32,436 bases of DNA from Kineosphaera limosa NBRC 100340 (GCF_000298215.1 NZ_BAHD01000016.1:69484-101919); one strand, 5' to 3'; counted from the first letter of the stretch, positions 1 to 7,894 are shown. Numbers and translations are program-made. The notes: generated by a model not told the origin, from the sequence alone.

Positions 1-765
1 GCCCATGTCGCGCACGGCCCGCAGGTTCGTGATCTCGAACGACTGCAGCCACAGGGGCGCCTTCTTGCTGTTCAGGCCGTGCTTGCGGACTGCCTCCAGG
101 AACGCCTGCTCGGGGTTCAACCCCTTCTCATGAAAGTACGTGGAGTGCTTGATCTCGGGGATGATGCCGATCGTGCGGCCGTGCTTCTTGGAGAGCTCCT
201 CCCGCAGTGTCAGCACCTCCTCGAAGGTCGGCACGTCGTACAGCCCGTCATAGATCGTGTTGTGTTGGCGCTGCTTCGGCAGCCGCTCGACCGCCCGCAG
301 GCTCTTGAGCTCGGCAAGCGTGAAGTCCTCGGTGAACCAGCCCGTGACGTCGGTGCCGTCGAGGTTCTTCGTCGTCTTGCGATCCGCGAACTCCGGGTGG
401 TCGGCGACGTTCGTGGTGCCGCCGATCTCGGGCTCGTGGCGGTCGACGAGCATGCCGTCCTTGGTCAGCACCAGGTCGGGTTCGATGTAGTCGGCTCCCA
501 TCGCGGCGGCCAGCTCGTAGGCGGCGATGGTGTGCTCCGGGCGGTAGCCGGAGGCGCCGCGGTGCGCCACGATGAGCGGCTCGCCCGGGCGCTTCTGGTG
601 CGGGTGCGGGGGCTTGGCGGCCGTGTCGGCAGGCGCCTGCGCGGCCAAGGGCGAGCCGGTCGGCGGGGGCGCCGCGTTGACCACGGGCGCGGCGGCCAGC
701 GTAGAGAGCGTCAGGGCGACGGTGCCGACCAGCGCGAACGGGGTGATCCGTGAACGAGATGTCAT
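1..765 (-). CDS. glpQ: Secreted glycerophosphodiester phosphodiesterase, 3' end cut by window edge
   Basis: Hydrolyses glycerophosphodiesters to glycerol-3-phosphate and an alcohol, outside the membrane. The visible 255 residues begin with a Sec-type signal peptide (MTSRSR, a hydrophobic stretch at about 9-30, then a likely cut after VNA/NAA) and a proline-rich linker to about residue 60. The GDPD barrel follows: LIVAHRGASGYRPEHT with His68-Arg69, then the metal-binding pair Glu95/Asp97 in YIEPDLVLTKDG and His110 in DRHE. The segment YDVPTFEEVL and the IPEIKH strand also fit the family. The start is the ATG at 765, with a GGGAT-like site just upstream; the ATG at 779 is out of frame. Roughly the last 100 or more residues lie outside the window. 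The opposite orientation of the next gene gives an intergenic gap of about 110 bases. Confidence 0.93.
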   Translation of the reverse strand, partial: MTSRSRITPFALVGTVALTLSTLAAAPVVNAAPPPTGSPLAAQAPADTAAKPPHPHQKRPGEPLIVAHRGASGYRPEHTIAAYELAAAMGADYIEPDLVLTKDGMLVDRHEPEIGGTTNVADHPEFADRKTTKNLDGTDVTGWFTEDFTLAELKSLRAVERLPKQRQHNTIYDGLYDVPTFEEVLTLREELSKKHGRTIGIIPEIKHSTYFHEKGLNPEQAFLEAVRKHGLNSKKAPLWLQSFEITNLRAVRDMG

Positions 766-864
766 GCGCGTGATCCCATCTACTGCAGGCGAATTCGGCG
801 TGAGGGCACAGTAGCCAGCACATGGCGAGGTGGCGACGGATAGCTCGACCCTCGTTCACACTCG

Positions 865-870
865 TAGGCT
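865..870 (+). promoter_or_regulatory. Candidate -10 (TAGGCT) for leaderless fasR
   Basis: TAGGCT lies six bases before the ATG of the PucR-type regulator. This matches the spacing of leaderless actinobacterial promoters, and no convincing Shine-Dalgarno sequence is present. No clear -35 is visible. Confidence 0.4.
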
Positions 871-876
871 GCCGGG

Positions 877-2094
877 ATGGCCACTGCGTCCGCACCGTTG
901 CGCGAAGAGACCGTGCGCAACATCGAGCGCGCCGCCGGCGACCTCATGACCGCGGCTCTGCGGCACCTCGACGCCCGGCTCGACTGGTACAAGGCGCTGC
1001 CGGCGCAGGAGCGGTCGTGGGTCGGGTTGGTCGCCCAGAGCGGCATCGCGACCTTCGTCGCATGGTGCCGCGATGCCTCCCGACCCGCCCGGCTGACCGC
1101 CGACATCTTCGGCGAGGCCCCGCGCGAACTGACCCGCTCGATCACCCTGGCGCAGACGGTCGACCTCGTGCGCAGCATCGTCGAGGTCGTCGAGGACCAC
1201 GTCGTCGAGCTGGCCGCCCCCGGCGACGAGGCCGTGTTGGGCGTGGCCGTGCTGCGCTACTCCCGCGAGGTCGCCTTCGCGACCGCTCAGGTCTACGCGA
1301 CGGCGGCGGAGGCTCGCGGCGCCTGGGACGCCCGTCTGGAGTCCCTCGTCGTCGACGCCGTGCTGCGCGGGGAGGCCGACGACGAGATGACGTCCCGCGC
1401 CACCGCCCTCGGCTGGGGCGAGCTGGGACCGGTCACCGTCGTCGTCGGCGACCGGCCCGCGGGAGAACGTGACTCGGCGCTCGAGAAGATCCGCGGCGTC
1501 GCCGCCCGCGAGCAGCTCGAGGCCCTCATCGCCGTGCAGGGCCGTCGGCTCGTGGTCATCCTCGGCGCCCGCGACCGGACGACCTGGGCGCAGGCCGACC
1601 TCACGCAGGCCGTCACGCAACTCTTGCCGCACTTCGCCGCGGGTCCGGTCGTCATCGGCCCCAGCGTGCCGCGGCTGTTCGCCGCCGGTCGCTCGGCCCG
1701 CGCCGCTCTCTCCGGGCTGCGTGCCGCACCAGGCTGGCCGGACGCGCCCCGCCCCGTGCTGGCCGACGACCTGCTGCCCGAGCGGGTGCTGCTCGGCGAC
1801 GTGCCGGCCCGGCACCACCTGGTCGAGCGCGTCTACCAGCCGCTGCGTCGCGCCGGTGGTTCGCTGCTGGAGACCGCGTCGGTGTACCTGCAGTGCGGGC
1901 GGGGCATCGAGGCCACCGCGCGGGGCCTCTACGTGCACGCCAACACCGTGCGCTACCGGCTCGGCCGCATCATCGAGACCATCGGTTACGACCTTTCCGA
2001 CGCCCGCGAGGCGCACGTCGTGCAGACCGCCATCACCCTGGGCATCCTCGACTCGGCAGCGCCCCGGCCCCGCCGTCGCGACGCGGGCAATTAG
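877..2094 (+). CDS. fasR: PucR-family transcriptional activator of fatty-acid synthesis (FasR-like)
   Basis: A 405-residue regulator. The N-terminal two thirds resemble the sensing domain of PucR/CdaR-type regulators. The C-terminus carries the PucR helix-turn-helix (about residues 325-385): LLETASVYLQCGRGIEATAR followed by LYVHANTVRYRLGRI. In Streptomyces the FasR protein of this type sits directly upstream of fabD and activates fabD-fabH-acpP-fabF. The same order here supports that role, with the probable targets directly downstream. The start is the ATG at 877, six bases after a TAGGCT hexamer. The C-terminal tail is basic (RPRRRDAGN). Effector binding cannot be judged from sequence. Family assignment is firm; the specific FasR role is inferred from position. 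Confidence 0.88.
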   Translation: MATASAPLREETVRNIERAAGDLMTAALRHLDARLDWYKALPAQERSWVGLVAQSGIATFVAWCRDASRPARLTADIFGEAPRELTRSITLAQTVDLVRSIVEVVEDHVVELAAPGDEAVLGVAVLRYSREVAFATAQVYATAAEARGAWDARLESLVVDAVLRGEADDEMTSRATALGWGELGPVTVVVGDRPAGERDSALEKIRGVAAREQLEALIAVQGRRLVVILGARDRTTWAQADLTQAVTQLLPHFAAGPVVIGPSVPRLFAAGRSARAALSGLRAAPGWPDAPRPVLADDLLPERVLLGDVPARHHLVERVYQPLRRAGGSLLETASVYLQCGRGIEATARGLYVHANTVRYRLGRIIETIGYDLSDAREAHVVQTAITLGILDSAAPRPRRRDAGN

Positions 2095-2118
2095 CGCACG
2101 CAACGGCGGAACATTCCC

Positions 2119-2137
2119 GGTTCTCGTTGTAGGAACC
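2119..2137. promoter_or_regulatory. Inverted repeat in the fasR-fabD gap, possible operator
   Basis: GGTTC-N9-GAACC lies in the 107-base gap between fasR and fabD. It is the only obvious dyad there and is placed where an activator of the fab genes could bind. I see no convincing -35/-10 pair, so this is suggestive only. Confidence 0.25.
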
Positions 2138-2201
2138 CTCCAAAAGTGCCACGCTTCTTTGTCGACTCGCAGAGCGCCATGGACGCTCGACCTGCTGGAC
2201 A

Positions 2202-3158
2202 GTGGAACACGTGCTTGCCATCGTGTGTCCCGGCCAGGGTTCGCAGAAGCCCGGTTTCCTCTCCCCTTGGCTGGAATTGCCCGGCCTGCGCGACCGCCTC
2301 GAGTGGCTGTCGCAGGCCGCCGACGTCGATCTGCTGACCCACGGCACCGTCTCCGACGAGGCGACGATCAAAGACACCGCCGTGGCTCAGCCGCTCATCG
2401 TCGGCGCGGCGCTGCTCGTGCTGCCCGCACTGTTCGGCGCAGACACGCAGACCCACCCCACGCTCACGCCGGCGCTCGACGGTGTCGGCGTCGCCGCCGG
2501 ACACTCGGTCGGTGAGATCGCTGCCGCCGCGGCCGCCGGAGTGCTCTCCACGCCCGACGCCATGGGCTTCGTGCGGGTGCGCGGCGCTGGGATGGCGCAG
2601 GCCAGCGCGGTCACGCCGACGGGCATGAGCGCGGTGATGGGCGGCGATCCGCAGCAGGTCGCCGACACGCTGGCGCGCCACGGCCTCACCCCGGCCAACA
2701 TGAACGGGGCCGGGCAGGTCGTCGCCGCCGGCACCATGGAGCAGCTCGCCGCCCTCACCGACGACCCGCCCGCCAAGACCCGGGTCATCCCGCTCTCGGT
2801 CGCGGGCGCCTTCCACACCCACCACATGGAGCCGGCGATCACCGAGCTCACGACCTTCGCCGTCGGCCTTGAGCCGCACGACAGCTCGATCCCGCTGATC
2901 TCCAACCGCGACGGCGAGGTCGTCACCGGCGGCCAGGAGGTGCTCGACCGGCTCGTCGCGCAGGTCGGCCGCCCCGTGCGCTGGGACCTGTGCATGGACC
3001 GGCTCGTCGAGCTCGGTGTCACCGCGATGATCGAACTGCCGCCGTCCGGCACGCTCGTCGGCCTGGCCAAGCGCGGAATGAAGGGCGTGCAGACGCTCGC
3101 TTTGCGCACCCCCGACGACCTGGAGGCCGCGCGTGACCTCATTGAGCAGCATGCCTGA
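2202..3158 (+). CDS. fabD: Malonyl-CoA:ACP transacylase
   Basis: Transfers malonyl groups from CoA to the acyl carrier protein in the cytosol, supplying extender units to FabH and FabF. The 318-residue length is normal. The family motifs are all present: CPGQGSQ near the N-terminus, the nucleophile Ser102 in AAGHSVGE, the arginine-containing VRVRGAGM, and the catalytic histidine in GAFHTHHM (His205). The start is a GTG at 2202 or the in-frame GTG at 2211; the second gives the family-like N-terminus MLAIVCPGQG. Neither has a strong ribosome-binding site, so the choice is open. First enzyme gene of the operon; its last codons overlap fabH by 26 bases, which suggests translational coupling. Confidence 0.96.
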   Translation: MEHVLAIVCPGQGSQKPGFLSPWLELPGLRDRLEWLSQAADVDLLTHGTVSDEATIKDTAVAQPLIVGAALLVLPALFGADTQTHPTLTPALDGVGVAAGHSVGEIAAAAAAGVLSTPDAMGFVRVRGAGMAQASAVTPTGMSAVMGGDPQQVADTLARHGLTPANMNGAGQVVAAGTMEQLAALTDDPPAKTRVIPLSVAGAFHTHHMEPAITELTTFAVGLEPHDSSIPLISNRDGEVVTGGQEVLDRLVAQVGRPVRWDLCMDRLVELGVTAMIELPPSGTLVGLAKRGMKGVQTLALRTPDDLEAARDLIEQHA

Positions 3159-4215
3159 GGTGCCCGCACCCGCCGACCGGGCACAGCGGCCCACCCTGTC
3201 GACCCGCACGGGCGCGCAGTACTCGCGCATCTGGGGCGTGGGCGACCACCGCCCCGAGCGGATCGTGACCAACGACGAGATCTGCGAGTACATCGACTCC
3301 ACCGACGAGTGGATCCGCGAGCGCTCCGGCATCGCAACCCGCCGACAGGCCGCGCCCACCGAGTCGGTCGCCGACATGGCGATCTCCGCCGGCCGCGCGG
3401 CCATCGAGGCCGCCGGCGTCGACCCGACCCGGATCGGCGCCGTCATCGTGGCCACCCTCTCCCACCCGCTGCAGACCCCGGCCGCCGCCACCCTCGTGGC
3501 CCACGCCCTGGGGGCGAGCAACGCCGCGGCGTTCGACCTCGGCGCGGCGTGCTCCGGCTACTGCTACGGGATCGGCGTGGCCGACGATCTCATTCGCGGC
3601 GGCAGCAGCGAGTTCGTGCTCGTCGTCGGCTCGGAGAAGATGTCGGACTTCCGCGACTGGCACGACCGCGGCACGGCGTTCATCTTCGGCGATGGCGCCG
3701 GCGCCGCCCTCGTCGGCCCGAGCGAGTTTCCCGGTGTGGGCCCCACGGTCTGGGGCGCAGACGGCTCCGGCTACGAGCTCATCCGCCAGTCCACCGACTG
3801 GGTGCAGTGGCGGGCCGCCGTCGAGAGCCCCGACTCCACGCCGGAGCAGCGCGCCTGGCCGTTCATCGACATGGTCGGCCCGTCGGTCTTCCGCTGGGCG
3901 GCCTTCAAGATGGCCGCCGTGGCCAAGGAGGCCGTCGCGGCAGCCGGGCTGACGATCGACGACATCGACGTCTTCGTGCCGCACCAGGCCAACATCCGCA
4001 TCATCGACACGATGGTCAAGCAGCTCAAGCTGCCCGACCGCGTCGTCGTGGCGCGGGAGGACATCGCCGACATGGCCAACACCTCCGGCGCCTCCGTGCC
4101 GCTGGCTACGGCCCGGCTGCTGCGCGAAGGCCGCGCCCGCAGCGGCGACCTGTGCCTGCAGTTCGGCTTCGGCGCCGGCCTCACCTGGGCGGCCCAGGTG
4201 GTCGTGCTGCCCTAG
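3133..4215 (+). CDS. fabH: 3-oxoacyl-ACP synthase III
   Basis: Condenses an acyl-CoA primer with malonyl-ACP to start fatty-acid synthesis; in actinobacteria this enzyme usually accepts branched primers. The catalytic triad is visible: Cys140 in LGAACSGY, His284 in VPHQAN and Asn316 in MANTSGAS. The glycine-rich C-terminal FGFGAGLTWAAQVV is typical. The start is the GTG at 3133, chosen because GGAGG lies at 3122-3126 with six bases of spacing; the internal ATG at 3151 lacks such a site. This gives a 30-residue extension before the conserved core (SRIWGVGDHRP), longer than in the E. coli enzyme. The gene starts inside the 3' end of fabD, and acpP follows after 84 bases. Confidence 0.96.
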   Translation: MTSLSSMPEVPAPADRAQRPTLSTRTGAQYSRIWGVGDHRPERIVTNDEICEYIDSTDEWIRERSGIATRRQAAPTESVADMAISAGRAAIEAAGVDPTRIGAVIVATLSHPLQTPAAATLVAHALGASNAAAFDLGAACSGYCYGIGVADDLIRGGSSEFVLVVGSEKMSDFRDWHDRGTAFIFGDGAGAALVGPSEFPGVGPTVWGADGSGYELIRQSTDWVQWRAAVESPDSTPEQRAWPFIDMVGPSVFRWAAFKMAAVAKEAVAAAGLTIDDIDVFVPHQANIRIIDTMVKQLKLPDRVVVAREDIADMANTSGASVPLATARLLREGRARSGDLCLQFGFGAGLTWAAQVVVLP

Positions 4216-4299
4216 GCGACCACCACGAGACTCCCGCCGGTTCGACGGGTCAATCGAACACGACACAACCAACGAACAACCACGACACAAGGAGACACC

Positions 4300-4545
4300 A
4301 TGGCTGACACCCAGGAGATTCTGGCGGGCCTCGCCGACATCATCAACGAGGAGACGGGTGTCGAGCAGGACGCCGTCCAGCTCGACAAGTCCTTCACCGA
4401 GGACCTCGACATCGACTCGCTGTCGATGATGACGATCGTCGTCAACGCCGAGGAAAAGTTCGGTGTGCGCATCCCCGACGAGGAGGTCAAGAACCTGACC
4501 ACGGTTCAGGACGCCGTCGACTTCATCGCCAAGGCCCAGGCCTGA
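4300..4545 (+). CDS. acpP: Acyl carrier protein
   Basis: An 81-residue acidic carrier that holds growing acyl chains on phosphopantetheine. The attachment serine is Ser40 in the signature DLDIDSLSMM, preceded by SFTED. The four-helix layout (helix 1 EILAGLADIINEE, helix 2 SLSMMTIVVNAEEKF, helix 3 PDEEVKN, helix 4 VQDAVDFIAKAQA) is clear. The start is an ATG preceded by AAGGAG with good spacing. It sits between fabH and fabF as in other actinobacterial fab operons. Just downstream is a perfect 10-bp hairpin before fabF, which could raise acpP mRNA relative to fabF. Confidence 0.97.
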   Translation: MADTQEILAGLADIINEETGVEQDAVQLDKSFTEDLDIDSLSMMTIVVNAEEKFGVRIPDEEVKNLTTVQDAVDFIAKAQA

Positions 4546-4559
4546 GCCTCCCCCGTTGA

Positions 4560-4594
4560 GCGTGGCCGGTGCAGCGTCAGCGCGCCGGCCACGC
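4560..4594 (+). promoter_or_regulatory. Perfect 10-bp hairpin between acpP and fabF (attenuator or RNA-processing site?)
   Basis: GCGTGGCCGG at 4560-4569 is perfectly complementary to CCGGCCACGC at 4585-4594, with a 15-base loop. No T-run follows, so it is not a classical terminator. Its place between acpP and fabF suggests partial termination or 3'-end protection of acpP transcripts. Confidence 0.5.
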
Positions 4595-4675
4595 CGCCAG
4601 AGCACACAGAGCAAGGCTGCGAGTACCGGTCCGATGACATCGAGCGTCGGTACGTGCGGCGGAAGGATTGCTGAC

Positions 4676-5929
4676 ATGTCCACATCCAGCCCCAAGCGGA
4701 TCGTCGTCACCGGCATGGGCACCACGAGCCCGCTCGGCGGCAACGTCGCCGACACCTGGCAGGCCCTGCTGGCCGGCACCTCCGGCGCCCGTCCCATGCC
4801 GTATGAGTGGGTGCAGACCTACGACCTGCCCGTGACTTTCGCCTCCATGCTGGCGCAGCCGGTCGACCAGGTACTCTCCCGGGTCGAGATCCGGCGCCAG
4901 GACCCGTGTTCGCAGTACGCCCTCGTGGCGGCGCGCGAGGCCTGGGCCGACGCCGGCTCGCCGGAGATCGAGCCCGAGCGCCTGGCCGTGTCCATCGGTT
5001 CGGGCGTCGGTGGCATCACCACCGTCGTCGACTCCTGGGAGAACCTGCGCACCAAGGGTCCTCGACGCATCTTCCCGCTCGCGGTGCCGATGCTGCTGGT
5101 CAACGGCCCGACCGGCGCCGTCGCGATCGAGCTGGGCGCGCAGGCCTGGGGGCACACTCCGGTCAGCGCATGCGCCTCCGGCGCGGAGGCGATCGGCGCG
5201 GCCATGGGCATGATCCGCGAGGGGCGTGCCGACATGGTCGTCGCCGGCGGCACCGAGGCCGCGATCCACCCGCTCCCGATCGGCGGCTTCGCAGCCATGC
5301 AGGCGTTGTCCAAGCGCAACGACGACCCGACCACCGCTTCACGCCCCTACGACACGGGCCGCGACGGCTTCGTCATCGGGGAGGGCGCGGCGCTGCTCGT
5401 GCTGGAGTCCTACGAGCACGCCAAGGCCCGTGGCGCGACGATCCACGCCGAGCTGTTGAGCTTCGGTGTCAGCAACGACGCGCACCACGCCGCCGCCCCG
5501 GAGCCCGAGGGCATCGGCGCGGCAGCGGCCATGAAGGAGGCGCTGGCCTTCGGCGATATCGACCCCAAGGATGTCGTGCACCTCAACGCGCACGCCACGT
5601 CCACCCCGGTCGGCGACATCGCCGAGTGCAAAGCGATCCACCGTGCCTTCGACGACAACGTCGACCAGCTCGCGATCAGCGCGACGAAGTCGATGACCGG
5701 GCACCTGCTCGGCGCCGCGGGCTCGCTGGAGGCCATCTTCACGATCAAGGCCATTCAGGAGCGCCTGGCCCCGGCCCAGATCAACCTCTTCGACCGCGAC
5801 CCGGCGATCGACCTCGACATCGTGCACGGGCAGCCGCGCAAGCTGCCCGACGGCGACATCGTCGCGATGGACAACTCCTTCGGCTTCGGCGGCTGCAACG
5901 TGGCCCTCGCGTTCGCCAACGCCGACTGA
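4676..5929 (+). CDS. fabF: 3-oxoacyl-ACP synthase II
   Basis: Elongating ketosynthase that condenses acyl-ACP with malonyl-ACP. The 417 residues show the thiolase-fold active site: Cys166 in VSACASGAEAIG, His306 in NAHATSTPVGD, Lys338 and His343 in ATKSMTGHLLGAAGS, and the C-terminal NSFGFGGCNVAL. The start is the ATG at 4676, with GGAAGGA eight bases upstream; the frame stays open further upstream to 4556, but that part crosses the hairpin region and is not conserved-looking. Fourth and last gene of the fab operon, ended by a strong hairpin just past the stop. No beta-ketoacyl reductase or dehydratase gene is in the window, so the set is incomplete here. Confidence 0.96.
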   Translation: MSTSSPKRIVVTGMGTTSPLGGNVADTWQALLAGTSGARPMPYEWVQTYDLPVTFASMLAQPVDQVLSRVEIRRQDPCSQYALVAAREAWADAGSPEIEPERLAVSIGSGVGGITTVVDSWENLRTKGPRRIFPLAVPMLLVNGPTGAVAIELGAQAWGHTPVSACASGAEAIGAAMGMIREGRADMVVAGGTEAAIHPLPIGGFAAMQALSKRNDDPTTASRPYDTGRDGFVIGEGAALLVLESYEHAKARGATIHAELLSFGVSNDAHHAAAPEPEGIGAAAAMKEALAFGDIDPKDVVHLNAHATSTPVGDIAECKAIHRAFDDNVDQLAISATKSMTGHLLGAAGSLEAIFTIKAIQERLAPAQINLFDRDPAIDLDIVHGQPRKLPDGDIVAMDNSFGFGGCNVALAFANAD

Positions 5930-5947
5930 GCGCCACATCTGGTGTGC

Positions 5948-5980
5948 CCCGGGGCCGGTCCGTCAGGGACCGGTCCCGGG
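5948..5980. terminator. Shared terminator between fabF and the convergent membrane-protein gene
   Basis: CCCGGGGCCGGTCC and GGACCGGTCCCGGG form a 14-bp stem with one G-T pair and the loop GTCAG. The loop contains the stop codon of the leftward gene, so the last codons of that gene are part of the stem. Confidence 0.7.
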
Positions 5981-6397
5981 CTGCATTCCGGAGATGATCT
6001 GCACCGCCTGCCGGAAGGCCATGACCCGCACGGCCCCGACGACGATCAACAGGATGGCCCCGATGAGGAGCCCCTGAGTCGTGATGGCGCCGTCCTGACG
6101 CAAGAAGAGGATGGCCAGGAAGGCCACGGCCGCCAGCGCGGCCAGCATCAGCTCGGTCCGTGGTGTGCCGCCGCGCTGCGCGTACGCGGTGGGCGCGCCC
6201 AGGTCACCGGCGCGTTGCGTGCGCAGCACCCGCATCCAGACCAGCCGGGCGATCAAGAGGGAGATGACGAGGACCGCGGCAACGGTGATCGCGATCGCGA
6301 CGGTGCTCAGGAGCGCCGCCACCAGCAGCACCAGCCCCACGACGACCCACGCGCCCTCGATCACGTAGGTCCCTACGGTCGCTCTCCGCTGGTCCAC
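5963..6397 (-). CDS. Small four-helix membrane protein, function unknown
   Basis: I do not recognise a family. The 144-residue product has four likely membrane helices at about residues 12-30, 32-54, 83-99 and 107-126. A short basic N-terminus (MDQRRATVG) precedes them, and a polar cytoplasmic-looking linker rich in Arg, Gly and Thr lies between helices 2 and 3. The start is the GTG at 6397, chosen because GAAGGGA lies six bases upstream; the frame stays open to 6550, but that part has no membrane-protein character and contains a repeat and a terminator-like hairpin. It converges on fabF and shares its terminator. Possible roles in membrane or lipid homeostasis are only guessed from its neighbours. 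Confidence 0.7.
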   Translation of the reverse strand: MDQRRATVGTYVIEGAWVVVGLVLLVAALLSTVAIAITVAAVLVISLLIARLVWMRVLRTQRAGDLGAPTAYAQRGGTPRTELMLAALAAVAFLAILFLRQDGAITTQGLLIGAILLIVVGAVRVMAFRQAVQIISGMQPGTGP

Positions 6398-6410
6398 GGT
6401 CCGTCCCTTC

Positions 6411-6444
6411 TTCAGCCCTGCGTCTGGTTCAGCCCTGCGTCTCT
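6411..6444. repeat. 15-base tandem direct duplication
   Basis: TTCAGCCCTGCGTCT occurs at 6411-6425 and again at 6430-6444, just upstream of the membrane-protein start. It looks like a recent small duplication in a leader region. Confidence 0.75.
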
Positions 6445-6504
6445 GGTCTTGCAGGCGATCCTGCCAGTGCCGTGCCGCGGCCGTGCGGCCATCCCCCAGA
6501 CCTG

Positions 6505-6541
6505 AACGAGGGACCGGCCCACACTGGGTCGGTCCCTCGTT
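6505..6541 (-). terminator. Strong hairpin downstream of the DUF3145 gene
   Basis: AACGAGGGACCGGCCC pairs with GGGTCGGTCCCTCGTT over 16 bp (one G-T pair) around the loop ACACT. It lies about 80 bases after the stop of the leftward DUF3145 gene. There is no T-run on either side, as is common in high-GC genomes. Confidence 0.7.
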
Positions 6542-6622
6542 GCGTCGCACTCCCCCGAGGGTACGACGGTGGTTACCGCACCCCGGCCGATCGGTCCGGG
6601 ATCGCAGGGGGCGGTCGTCTAC

Positions 6623-7132
6623 TCAGCTGACGCGGTAGAGCCAGCGGGTCGGGTGGCCCTCACCGGCGTGGCGGAACGGGTCGAGCTCGAGATCCCAGGC
6701 GGTGCCCAGGGCCGAGTCGATCTCGCGGCGCAGCGCGGTGTGGTCGCCGGAGCGCATCGCGGCGCGCAGGCGATCCTCGTTGACGACGGCGTCGCCGTTG
6801 GCGGCCAGCCAGGAGTGGTGGATGCCGAGGCTGGGGGTGTGTACCCAACGAGACCCGTCGATGCCGGGGCTCGGCTCCTCGGTGACCTCGTATCGGAGGT
6901 CGTCGAAACCCCGCAGCGCGCTGGCGATGCGGGCTCCCGTGCCGGGTTCACCGGCCCAGGAGTACTCCCCGCGCACGAGCGAGCGGCCCAGGGGCTGCTG
7001 CGCCCAACCAAGGCGCACATGCTCCCCGAGCACGCTCTCCAGCGCCCAGCAGACGTGTGGGCACAGCGCGGCGGGTGTGGAGTGCACGAACACCACTCCA
7101 CGGGTCATCAGGGTCGAGGCAACAACAGACAT
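6623..7132 (-). CDS. DUF3145 family protein
   Basis: A 169-residue soluble protein that I recognise as DUF3145, an actinobacterial family of unknown function often found beside the fab cluster. Recognisable stretches are MTRGVVFVHSTPAALCPHV near the N-terminus, the EYSWAGEPGTGARIASAL block, RYEVTEEPSPGIDGSRW, and the C-terminal WDLELDPFRHAGEGHPTRWL. The start is the ATG at 7132 because GGAGG lies five bases upstream; many homologues would begin at the later Met9 (MTRGV). The position near fabF is as expected. A link to lipid metabolism is suggested only by that conserved neighbourhood. Confidence 0.9.
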   Translation of the reverse strand: MSVVASTLMTRGVVFVHSTPAALCPHVCWALESVLGEHVRLGWAQQPLGRSLVRGEYSWAGEPGTGARIASALRGFDDLRYEVTEEPSPGIDGSRWVHTPSLGIHHSWLAANGDAVVNEDRLRAAMRSGDHTALRREIDSALGTAWDLELDPFRHAGEGHPTRWLYRVS

Positions 7133-7609
7133 CCGGACCTCCTCTGGTGCGTGAGGGACGTCTTCCCCAACGACCTCACGGGCGGGATTTCCGGTAGTGC
7201 GTGCTCGAAACGATGAGCGATTCGATTGTCGACGCGACCGATGCGCGCACTCGCCCTTCCCAAGGCCAGTGCCCGAACTGTTGCGTCGTGCGCCCATTCT
7301 GCATCACGAACACGCTCTTGACCAAGTGTCCTGGAGTGTCATTTCGGCGCGTCGCCGCCGCCGTCCGGGCCGGCGCAACGACTGGCGGGCAAACCCGCCC
7401 CCACCTGGGATGTCTTGTGCCGCAGCGCACTTCACATCACCTCTGGCCGGTTGTCGACAACAGCGGCCCGTGTGGGCCGGCAGAAACTGGACAACCGATC
7501 AAGACATGCGATTCACTTCGAATCAAGGCAGCACCCGGCGACATCGTCGCCACCGCTTGGGGAAGCGGCGCAGGGGTTGCACTCATCGACCTACGGGGGG
7601 ATCAGGGAC
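7133..7609. other. 477-base divergent intergenic region with several dyads, no supported gene
   Basis: This lies between the leftward DUF3145 gene and the rightward 88-residue gene. Open frames cross it, but none shows protein-like composition or a ribosome-binding site. It is less GC-rich than its surroundings. It holds a hairpin GGCGGG-CAAA-CCCGCC at 7384-7399, the perfect 12-base palindrome GTTGTCGACAAC at 7450-7461, and GATTC-N5-GAATC at 7510-7524. A TTGACC hexamer at 7318 could be a -35, but no matching -10 is convincing. It probably holds both promoters and binding sites. Confidence 0.5.
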
Positions 7610-7876
7610 ATGATGAACGTCAACGGCACACCGGCACCGGGAATGCAGAGCGCCATGGCCATTTTGACGGCACGGATGCAGAGCATGGATGGCGGCTGCA
7701 CCGTCAACGAGTACGTCGACGTGCTGCGCGACGAGATGGAGGGCCAGGACCCGCTCATCCTCACCTCCGCGATGGCCAGCCTCGCCTCGGCCCTGCTTGC
7801 CATCGCCTCCGGCGGCACCAAGATCCCGCCGTACGAGCTCCTGTCGACCATCGGCCTGACGCTCGCCGAGGCCTGA
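7610..7876 (+). CDS. Small helical protein beside the Roadblock/GTPase genes, unknown function
   Basis: An 88-residue protein with no family I recognise. It begins MMNVNGTPAP, then reads as predicted helices: MQSAMAILTARMQSMDGG, TVNEYVDVLRDEMEG and a hydrophobic SAMASLASALLAIAS, ending ELLSTIGLTLAEA. The alanine-rich segment at about 52-66 is moderately hydrophobic but short for a membrane helix. The start is ATG 7610 or the adjacent ATG 7613, with a purine-rich GGGGGATCAGGGA just upstream. The frame is open further upstream to 7415, but that part has atypical residue composition. It converges on the Roadblock gene with a shared terminator. Membership in the GTPase module is inferred from position only. 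Confidence 0.75.
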   Translation: MMNVNGTPAPGMQSAMAILTARMQSMDGGCTVNEYVDVLRDEMEGQDPLILTSAMASLASALLAIASGGTKIPPYELLSTIGLTLAEA

Positions 7877-7894
7877 CCGGCACGCCCGCACGAA

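Noticed and set aside
856-2103. Minus-strand open frame opposite fasR
   Set aside because: High-GC codon bias keeps the antisense frame open. The plus-strand product has the PucR helix-turn-helix.
4556-4675. A 40-residue N-terminal extension of FabF from an upstream start
   Set aside because: It would translate the intergenic hairpin. The ATG at 4676 has a strong GGAAGGA and a family-typical N-terminus.
3139-4797. Minus-strand frame of more than 550 codons opposite fabH and acpP
   Set aside because: It is opposite two genes with full catalytic motifs and has low-complexity composition.
7176-7430. Short minus-strand frame in the intergenic region before DUF3145
   Set aside because: There is no ribosome-binding site, family motif or coding-like composition that I can support.
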